Below are positions 26,667 through 33,238 of a stretch of 33,238 nt of DNA, in pieces (the stretch's first letter is position 1; each line of letters begins with the position of its first letter). The DNA is from Rhodothermales bacterium. GTDB taxonomy: Bacteria; Bacteroidota; Rhodothermia; Rhodothermales; Bin80. A program made the position numbers and the translations under genes. The notes beneath the pieces were generated by a model that did not search any database, was not told the DNA's origin, and saw only the letters and a list, made by a program, of their open reading frames with translations. The DNA lies in assembly GCA_012271185.1 (NCBI GenBank), contig JAAXGV010000182.1, forward strand, positions 1-33,238, read 5' to 3'.

Positions 26667-28668
26667 AAGCGTCGTGGTGCAGGACGATGTTCAGCTGCTC
26701 ATCAACCTTTGCATGCCAGCCGGCGGCTACCAGGGCCGTGGAATCATACTGAAAAACCAGTGCAGGCCCCGCAAACGCATGCTTTGCCATCAGACGCTGG
26801 CGGCTGTAGCACGGGACCTCTTGCGCTCCGCTCCTGGACAGCCAGACATTCCGGTTACCTGTCCGGGCCTCCGATACCGGACGGTCCGCCTCAGGTGCGC
26901 GGGGAAGTGCCGGCTTGGCGCCAGGCAGCGTGCCTTGGACCCGCACCGTCACGCACTGGACCGGCCGATGCGGTGCACTGTACCCATATCGCTGCAGGTG
27001 TGCACGGTGAAACCCTTCCGCACACGTCCTAAGGTGTTGCGGACTTACAGGAAGGCGCAATGGCACTTCCAGCTCATAGCTCTGTCCCTGATACCTGAGG
27101 TCAAGCGCAGCAGTGATATGCGCTTCGCCGCTCAGGGCTGCGGAAACCTGCCTGCCCAGTGAAGCAACGGACTGCGTTAGCGGTTGTGGATGGGGCATGA
27201 GCGTGGCCATGGGCTGCAGCACAGCACAGGAGGCGTCGTACGTGATGTTGGCCATGAGGAGGCCGACGGCACTCAGCACGCCCGGATGGCGCGGTACCAG
27301 GATCCTGCGCACACCTAATGCTTCGGCCAGCTCGCATGCATGCAGCGGGCCTGCACCGCCAAACGACACAAGGGTGTAGTCGCGAGGATCGTGTCCCTGT
27401 TCCACAGACACGCGTCGCAATGCCCGCTCCATCGTAGCGTTGGCCACGCGTATGACGCCCAGTGCTGCAGCCTCTGGCCCACGTTCCAGCAGCGACCCCA
27501 GGCGTGCCAGGGCCTCGTACGCGGTCTGTGTGGCGAGTGTGCCACCCGCCTCAAAATGGTCTGGATCGAGGCGCCCCAGCACCAGGTTCGCATCTGTGAC
27601 AGTGACCTCAGTGCCGCCCTTGCCATAGCAGATCGGGCCTGGCAGGGCCCCTGCGCTCTTGGGGCCAACGCGGAGAACACCCCCGGTATCCACGCGAGCG
27701 ATGCTCCCACCCCCTGCGCCAACAGTATGGATGTGGGTTGATGGCAGGCGCAGCGGCAGATCACCGACAGTGTTCTCTGCCGTGCGCGGTATGGCGCCAT
27801 GGCACAAGGCTACGTCCGTACTCGTGCCACCCATGTCGATGGTGAGGATCTGGGGCTTTTTGGTCTGAAACGCATCCTGAGAGACTGTAAAAGCGCCTAC
27901 TACGCCGCCTGCGGGTCCACTCAGGACAAGCCGGGCTGGCTGCTTGGCCGCCAGTGGCATGTCAACGGTGCCGCCGTTGGACTGCATGACCCAGACTGGA
28001 CGCTCACCCAGTGCAGCTGCCAGATGCTCCAGGTAACGGCCCACCCGGGGCTGTACATATGCATTGATGACGGTCGTCGCTGTGCGTTCATATTCACGAT
28101 ACTCGGGCAGGATGTCTACGCTGAGTGAAATCTTCAGCTCAGGCAGCAGCTCTTGGAGCACCTCGGCAGCACGGCGTTCATGCGTGTCATTAAGAAACGA
28201 GAACAGAAACACCACCGCGAGACTCTCGGCGCCGCAGTCCCTGAGTTGCCGGGCTATCTCGTGGAGCTGCTCCTCGCGTAAGGGTATCAGGGCAGCGCCG
28301 TCTGATGTCAGCCGCTCACGGGCGACGAAGCGCCGCTCCTCAGGCACCAGTGACGGCGGTCTTTTTTGGGTCAGGCGGTACAGCTGAGGGCGGTTCTGGC
28401 GGCCAAGAACAAGCACGTCACGAAAGCCCTCGGTGGTCAGCAGCGCGGTACGGGCCCCCCGGCGTTCCAGCAGTGCATTGGTGGCTGTGGTGGTGCCGTG
28501 GATAATGGCGGCCTTTGCGCCGACGCCGAGCTTATCGAGGCTGTGTCCGATGGCCTGGCTCGGGTTGTGTGAGGAGGTGGGCTGCTTGTGGACAATGAGG
28601 TGCCTGCCGCGAAGGTAGACGAAGTCGGTGAATGTGCCGCCAACATCAATGCCGACAAGCTCGTCCAT
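26647..28668 (-). CDS. hyuA: hydantoinase A/oxoprolinase family protein
   Basis: VGIDVGGTFTDFVYL; HGTTTATNALLERRGARTALLTTEGFRDVL; LTIDMGGTSTDVALC; VSFGGAGPLHACELAEALG. Confidence 0.94.
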   Translation of the reverse strand: MDELVGIDVGGTFTDFVYLRGRHLIVHKQPTSSHNPSQAIGHSLDKLGVGAKAAIIHGTTTATNALLERRGARTALLTTEGFRDVLVLGRQNRPQLYRLTQKRPPSLVPEERRFVARERLTSDGAALIPLREEQLHEIARQLRDCGAESLAVVFLFSFLNDTHERRAAEVLQELLPELKISLSVDILPEYREYERTATTVINAYVQPRVGRYLEHLAAALGERPVWVMQSNGGTVDMPLAAKQPARLVLSGPAGGVVGAFTVSQDAFQTKKPQILTIDMGGTSTDVALCHGAIPRTAENTVGDLPLRLPSTHIHTVGAGGGSIARVDTGGVLRVGPKSAGALPGPICYGKGGTEVTVTDANLVLGRLDPDHFEAGGTLATQTAYEALARLGSLLERGPEAAALGVIRVANATMERALRRVSVEQGHDPRDYTLVSFGGAGPLHACELAEALGVRRILVPRHPGVLSAVGLLMANITYDASCAVLQPMATLMPHPQPLTQSVASLGRQVSAALSGEAHITAALDLRYQGQSYELEVPLRLPVSPQHLRTCAEGFHRAHLQRYGYSAPHRPVQCVTVRVQGTLPGAKPALPRAPEADRPVSEARTGNRNVWLSRSGAQEVPCYSRQRLMAKHAFAGPALVFQYDSTALVAAGWHAKVDEQLNIVLHHDAFADAAH

Positions 28669-28682
28669 AGGTGCCTGGTATC

Positions 28683-29423
28683 CTAAGCGCTGCCTTGCAG
28701 CTGATGCAGAATCTTCCGTGCACGCTCCGGGTAGGCTTCCGCCACGTGAAAGCGCAGATACTGGGCCACCAGCTGTCGGACTTCGTCCACGTTACGCGGC
28801 GTAAGGGCGGCCACCACCTCCAGCCGCGCGCGCGACAGTATGGCGAAGGTGCGCAAGGCGGGCCGGGAGGCACGCTTTGCATAGCGCTGCCCTTCGGCGT
28901 CTGCCACTATAAGGCCGCTATCGTAGAGCAGTGCGCCTCCCTTGGCTGGCAGTGTCCGTACCTCTTCACGGTCAAAGCCTGGGGCAAAGCCCAGCGCGCT
29001 GGCAAGCTGCATCTCGTAGTACAGCTGCAGGAGCGCGGCGCTGGTATGCGTGCCGTTCAGGCGGGAAAGCACCGATACCAGCAGGTCATACACTTCGGGG
29101 TTCTCTTCTTCTTCCTGCATCAGTGCGTTGGTCAGCTCTACCATGCGGAGTCCGGCGCTGAGCCTGCTCAGGTCTTCCAGCCTGACCATACTGATGTGGG
29201 CACATTCAGACAGGGTCTGCAGAGAACGTGTTGGCCGGTAGTAGATCACAGCCTGCACCACAGAAAGCGCCTGCAGTGTCGATCCGAACTTGCTCTTGGG
29301 CAACCGTGCGCCCTTGGCGATAACGGAGAGCTTGCCTTTGCTCCGCGTAAAGAGTGTAGCGATCCGGCTGGTTTCCCTATAGGGCAATGAGCGCAGAATC
29401 ACTGCTTCGGTCTGTATGAGCAT
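28683..29423 (-). CDS. recO: DNA repair protein RecO
   Basis: EAVILRSLPYRETSRIATLFTRSKGKLSVIAKGARLPKSKFGSTLQ N-terminal OB-fold motif; 246 aa; typical RecO layout. Confidence 0.92.
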   Translation of the reverse strand: MLIQTEAVILRSLPYRETSRIATLFTRSKGKLSVIAKGARLPKSKFGSTLQALSVVQAVIYYRPTRSLQTLSECAHISMVRLEDLSRLSAGLRMVELTNALMQEEEENPEVYDLLVSVLSRLNGTHTSAALLQLYYEMQLASALGFAPGFDREEVRTLPAKGGALLYDSGLIVADAEGQRYAKRASRPALRTFAILSRARLEVVAALTPRNVDEVRQLVAQYLRFHVAEAYPERARKILHQLQGSA

Positions 29424-29587
29424 ATCAGTACTGTGTCAGAGCGAACGTGCACGCTTTCCGGACTGCGACATCTCGCAGCGTTCCGTGCTGTGGTGCCACG
29501 TTACCCCAATATTAAGAACTGGGGGGCGGGTAAGCGCATTGCGCATTGCGTATTTTTCGCATATGTGTCCACTTTACCTCGTATGCA

Positions 29588-32500
29588 ATGCTACGGATCA
29601 TCCTTTGCATCCTGATGGTGTTCCTGCACGCGGATGTGCAGGCGCAAACGGTCAGCTATGACACCACCCTTTACAGCGCGCTCGAATACCGCAGCGTAGG
29701 ACCGTACCGCGGCGGTCGCTCCGCGGCCGTTGCCGGTGTTCCGGGGCGTTCCGCACTTGCATACTTCGGGGCTACCGGTGGCGGGGTCTGGCGTTCGACC
29801 ACGGGCGGTGCATCCTGGCAGAATATCTCCGATGGATACTTCGGAGGATCCATTGGAGCCGTGGCGGTAAGCACATTGGATCCCAATGTCATATACGCAG
29901 GCGGCGGGGAAAAGACTGTGCGCGGAAATGTGTCCCATGGCTACGGCATGTTCAAGTCGCTGGATGCTGGACAGACGTGGAAATCCATTGGTCTGACGGA
30001 CTCGCATCGAATACCGAGGATCCGCATTCATCCACGCGATGCAAATCTCGTATATGCTGCAGTGATGGGGCACCTGTCCGGACCCAATGAAGAGCGCGGG
30101 ATCTTCCGGACCAGAGACGGTGGTGCCACCTGGGAAAAAGTGCTCTACATCAACGACGAGGTCGGGTTTGTGGACCTGGTGATGGACCCGTCAAACCCGC
30201 GGGTGTTGTATGCCAGTGCCTGGCGTGTGATCAGGACGCCCTATAGTCTGGAGAGCGGCGGTCCTGGCTCCGGCATCTGGAAGACGACGGACGGCGGGGA
30301 TACGTGGAGCGAGGTCACCGGTCAGAACAATGGTCTGCCGGATGGTACGCTCGGCATCAGTGGCGTGTCGATATCGCCTGTCAACCCGCGCCGTGTGTAC
30401 GCTATCATAGAAGCAGAGGAAGGCGGCGTGTTTCGTTCGGATGACGGGGGCAGCACATGGCAGCGGATCAACCAGGACCGCAGCTTGCGGCAGCGTGCCT
30501 GGTACTACACGCGCATCTATGCGGATACCCAGAATGAGGACATGGTATACGTGCTCAATGTACGCTTCTGGCGATCCAAGGACGGAGGGCGAACCTATGA
30601 GAGCATCTCCACGCCGCACGGAGACCATCACGACCTGTGGATTGACCCGTTGGACAACAGCCGCATGATTATCGCGGATGACGGCGGTGCGCAGGTAACC
30701 TTCGACGGCGGCAGCAGCTGGAGCACCTATTACAATCAACCTACGGCGCAGTTTTACCGGGTCACTACGGACAACCATTTTCCCTACAGGATTCTGGGGG
30801 CGCAGCAGGACAACTCTACGGTGCGCATACTGCACACGTCCAGCGGCAGGAATGAGCGTGAGTGGGAGCCCACGGCGGGTGGCGAAAGCGGCTGGCTGGC
30901 ACCTAAGCCCGACAACCCGGAAGTTGTCTACGGTGGTTCCTACGGCGGATACTTGACCAGGGTGAACCACGACACAGGCGAGCGTCGTGCAGTGAATGTG
31001 TATCCGGACAACCCGATGGGTCATGGCGCGGAGGGGATGAAGTACCGGTTTCAGTGGAATTTCCCGATACTGTTTTCGCAGCACGACAGCGATGTGCTGT
31101 ACACGGCAGGGAACCACCTGTTCAGGAGCACCACGCAGGGGCATTCGTGGGATATCATCAGTCCTGATCTGACGCGTGCCGACTCTTCCAAGCTTGGTCC
31201 AAGCGGTGGACCGATCACCAAAGACAATACCGGCGTTGAGTATTACGCGACGATATTCACCGTGGCGGAGAGTCCACACGATGCGAACGTGCTTTGGGCG
31301 GGTTCTGATGACGGCCTGATCCATGTGACCCGGGACGGGGGTGCCACCTGGACCGATGTTACGCCGGATGCCATGCCGGAGTGGATGATGATCAACGACA
31401 TCGTCGCGCATCCGTTTGCAGAGGGTGGGGCCTACATGGCAGGGACCCGATACAAGCTGGATGACTTTCAGCCGTACCTCTACAGGACCTCTGATTTTGG
31501 TGAAACCTGGACCCGGATCACAGACGGCATCGATCCGCTCCACTTTACGCGTGCCATTCAGCCGGACCATGTCAGGCCAGGGCTGTTGTATGCGGGCACT
31601 GAGAGCGGCATGTACCTTTCGTTTGATGATGGTGCGCGCTGGGTCTCGTTTCAGCGCAACCTGCCGGTCGTGCCCATCACGGACCTGGCGTGGAAGGACA
31701 ATGATCTGGTTGTTGCTACGCAGGGTCGCGCGTTCTGGGTCATCGACGACCTTTCACTGTTGCATCAGCTCTTCGATGAGGTGGCGGCCAGCGACATGTG
31801 GCTGTTCGGGTCCAGCCCGCTGGTGCGTGGTGCAGGGAGCAGCGTGGTGCTGCGTTACTACTTCAGGGAAGCACCGGACTCCACGGGGGCGGTTCTGCGG
31901 ATCCTGGAGGAGGATGGCACGATTATCAGAAGCTTCGGCGGCCGGGACCTGGAGCTGTCCGCAGGCGCGCATGCCTTTCGGTGGAACACGCGCTACGAGG
32001 ATGCCGAGAGCTTTGAAGGTCTGATCATGTGGAGCGGAAGCGTTCGAGGCCCGCGTGCTGTACCGGGCACGTACCGGGCGCGTCTGGTTGCCCATGGCGA
32101 CTCTCTTGAAGTATCCTTCGAGATCAGGAAGGATCCGCGGTCCTCGTCAACACAGCAGGACCTGCAGGCGCAGTTTGATTTTCTTATAGGGATCCGTGAC
32201 AAGCTTAGTGAGGCACACAAGGCCATAAAGCAGATTCGGAGTGTGCGTAGCCAGATTCAGGCGGCTTCAGGGCGCAGCGATGCAGCTGAGAAGGTTAAGG
32301 CCGCCGCCGACAGCCTTGTGAGGCGGCTCACCACCATTGAGGAAACGTTGTACCAGACCAGGAATCAGAGCCGTCAGGATCCGCTGAACTTTCCTATCCG
32401 GCTTAACAACAAGCTTGCTGCTGTCGGCAGCAACGCGTCAATCGGAGAATTCCGGCCCACGACGCAGGCCATAGCGGTGCGTGACGATCTCACAATGCGG

Positions 32501-32620
32501 ATAGATGTGCAGCTTGCAATGCTGAGAGAGCTTCTGATATCGGCGGTACCCGCCCTAAACGAGATGGTCCGGGAATCTGACATGCCAGCGATTCTGGTGG
32601 AGGATTCTGATGCCGGCTGA
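29588..32620 (+). CDS. secreted BNR/sortilin (VPS10)-type beta-propeller glycosyl hydrolase-like protein
   Basis: Signal peptide MLRIILCILMVFLHADVQAQ (ATG 29588); repeated Asp-box-like units (GVWRSTTGGASWQNIS, GMFKSLDAGQTWKSIG, GIFRTRDGGATWEKV, GIWKTTDGGDTWSEV, GVFRSDDGGSTWQRI). Confidence 0.92.
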   Translation: MLRIILCILMVFLHADVQAQTVSYDTTLYSALEYRSVGPYRGGRSAAVAGVPGRSALAYFGATGGGVWRSTTGGASWQNISDGYFGGSIGAVAVSTLDPNVIYAGGGEKTVRGNVSHGYGMFKSLDAGQTWKSIGLTDSHRIPRIRIHPRDANLVYAAVMGHLSGPNEERGIFRTRDGGATWEKVLYINDEVGFVDLVMDPSNPRVLYASAWRVIRTPYSLESGGPGSGIWKTTDGGDTWSEVTGQNNGLPDGTLGISGVSISPVNPRRVYAIIEAEEGGVFRSDDGGSTWQRINQDRSLRQRAWYYTRIYADTQNEDMVYVLNVRFWRSKDGGRTYESISTPHGDHHDLWIDPLDNSRMIIADDGGAQVTFDGGSSWSTYYNQPTAQFYRVTTDNHFPYRILGAQQDNSTVRILHTSSGRNEREWEPTAGGESGWLAPKPDNPEVVYGGSYGGYLTRVNHDTGERRAVNVYPDNPMGHGAEGMKYRFQWNFPILFSQHDSDVLYTAGNHLFRSTTQGHSWDIISPDLTRADSSKLGPSGGPITKDNTGVEYYATIFTVAESPHDANVLWAGSDDGLIHVTRDGGATWTDVTPDAMPEWMMINDIVAHPFAEGGAYMAGTRYKLDDFQPYLYRTSDFGETWTRITDGIDPLHFTRAIQPDHVRPGLLYAGTESGMYLSFDDGARWVSFQRNLPVVPITDLAWKDNDLVVATQGRAFWVIDDLSLLHQLFDEVAASDMWLFGSSPLVRGAGSSVVLRYYFREAPDSTGAVLRILEEDGTIIRSFGGRDLELSAGAHAFRWNTRYEDAESFEGLIMWSGSVRGPRAVPGTYRARLVAHGDSLEVSFEIRKDPRSSSTQQDLQAQFDFLIGIRDKLSEAHKAIKQIRSVRSQIQAASGRSDAAEKVKAAADSLVRRLTTIEETLYQTRNQSRQDPLNFPIRLNNKLAAVGSNASIGEFRPTTQAIAVRDDLTMRIDVQLAMLRELLISAVPALNEMVRESDMPAILVEDSDAG

Positions 32621-33071
32621 TAGAGGGCGAGAGGAGTTTTTCTGCCTGTGGGGCTTGCCCTGCAGTGTGCTATTGCCGGTATGAGTATGTCTGCGTGACT
32701 GGGGACGGATCAGCTGTGCTTATCAGGGTGATGCAAAGAAGGCGGGATCTCTGTTCCGTGCACGGATAGAGAATACGACAGCTTGGCAGTTCTCGCCGCG
32801 ATGGTGGGTTGTGTCTCCGCTTTGCTGTAAATGTGGCAGCGAGCGCGATGAACAAGGGTTATCGTCTGAGCCTGCCCGCACCGTACCAATAACAATGCTA
32901 TTGTTGGGTGAAATTTGGGAATTACATGCTAAACTAACATGATCTGTGGCTGATTTTCAAGTGTTCGGCCATGATTGATAATGACGTTATAAATATCTCA
33001 GTTTATCCAGATTTGGACAGAACATCATAGCCCCGTATCCGTACCAGAGCTGTCACCAGCCAACGGATACA

Positions 33072-33238
33072 ATGGCCCACAACGCACCAGGAAAACACTA
33101 CCGCGAAGGCATCGGAATCGTGGAGATCATGCGCACGTTCTCCACCGAGAAAAAAGCCTACGACTGGCTGGCCGGTCCCCTCGGGCCGGAGGGCCCGGTA
33201 TGCCCGTCCTGCGGTTCGCACAACGTGCAGTCAAACAT
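33072..33238 (+). CDS. IS1595-family (ISXO2-like) transposase, N-terminal part only (truncated by window end)
   Basis: Translation from ATG 33072: MAHNAPGKHYREGIGIVEIMRTFSTEKKAYDWLAGPLGPEGPVCPSCGSHNVQSN, with an N-terminal zinc-ribbon half (CPSCGS). Confidence 0.8.
   Translation, partial: MAHNAPGKHYREGIGIVEIMRTFSTEKKAYDWLAGPLGPEGPVCPSCGSHNVQSN

Noticed and set aside
29531-29560. Bacteroidota-type promoter (TATTTTTC) for the beta-propeller gene
   Set aside because: The nearest upstream TTG is only ~9 nt away, not the ~19-20 nt expected for a -33 element.
30191-31570. 459-aa ORF antisense to the beta-propeller gene
   Set aside because: No recognisable motifs; composition typical of a shadow ORF opposite a high-GC coding frame with strong sense-strand homology.
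1-33238. CRISPR array, prophage, toxin-antitoxin or known anti-phage defence system
   Set aside because: No regularly spaced repeats, cas, phage structural or defence-type genes could be recognised on either strand; the only mobility signals are the relaxase module and the edge transposase.

Overview
High-GC bacterial chromosomal window, probably from a diderm related to Bacteroidota/Rhodothermota. This placement is inferred from a TonB-dependent receptor with an N-terminal carboxypeptidase-regulatory-like domain and from the other gene families. The left third is a tightly packed nine-gene heme operon, hemA-hemC-hemD-hemB-hemQ/chdC-hemE-hemH-hemY-hemL (325-9510, +). It lacks hemF/hemN and includes a chlorite-dismutase-family HemQ, so it looks like a full coproporphyrin-dependent pathway. 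After it come a HAD phosphatase (-), a PLP aminotransferase (+), and a three-gene minus-strand set: an azurin-like-cupredoxin/ThuA dehydrogenase-type lipoprotein, a cupin and a PEP-hydrolase-like TIM barrel. This set is divergent from a Tat-exported Gfo/Idh/MocA oxidoreductase. Next are a small mobilization module (relaxase plus a small membrane protein) with a damaged-looking ORF upstream, a TonB-dependent receptor with an intrinsic terminator, tRNA-Ala(CGC), aconitase, recO-hyuA-hyuB (-), a large BNR/sortilin-type beta-propeller protein, and the 5' part of an IS1595-type transposase cut by the window edge. No CRISPR array was seen. The items most worth a second look are the compact CPD heme operon with its hairpin-rich leader, the cupredoxin/ThuA fusion, and the relaxase module with an adjacent ORF interrupted by tandem UGA codons. 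All functional calls come from motif recognition by eye; no searches were run.
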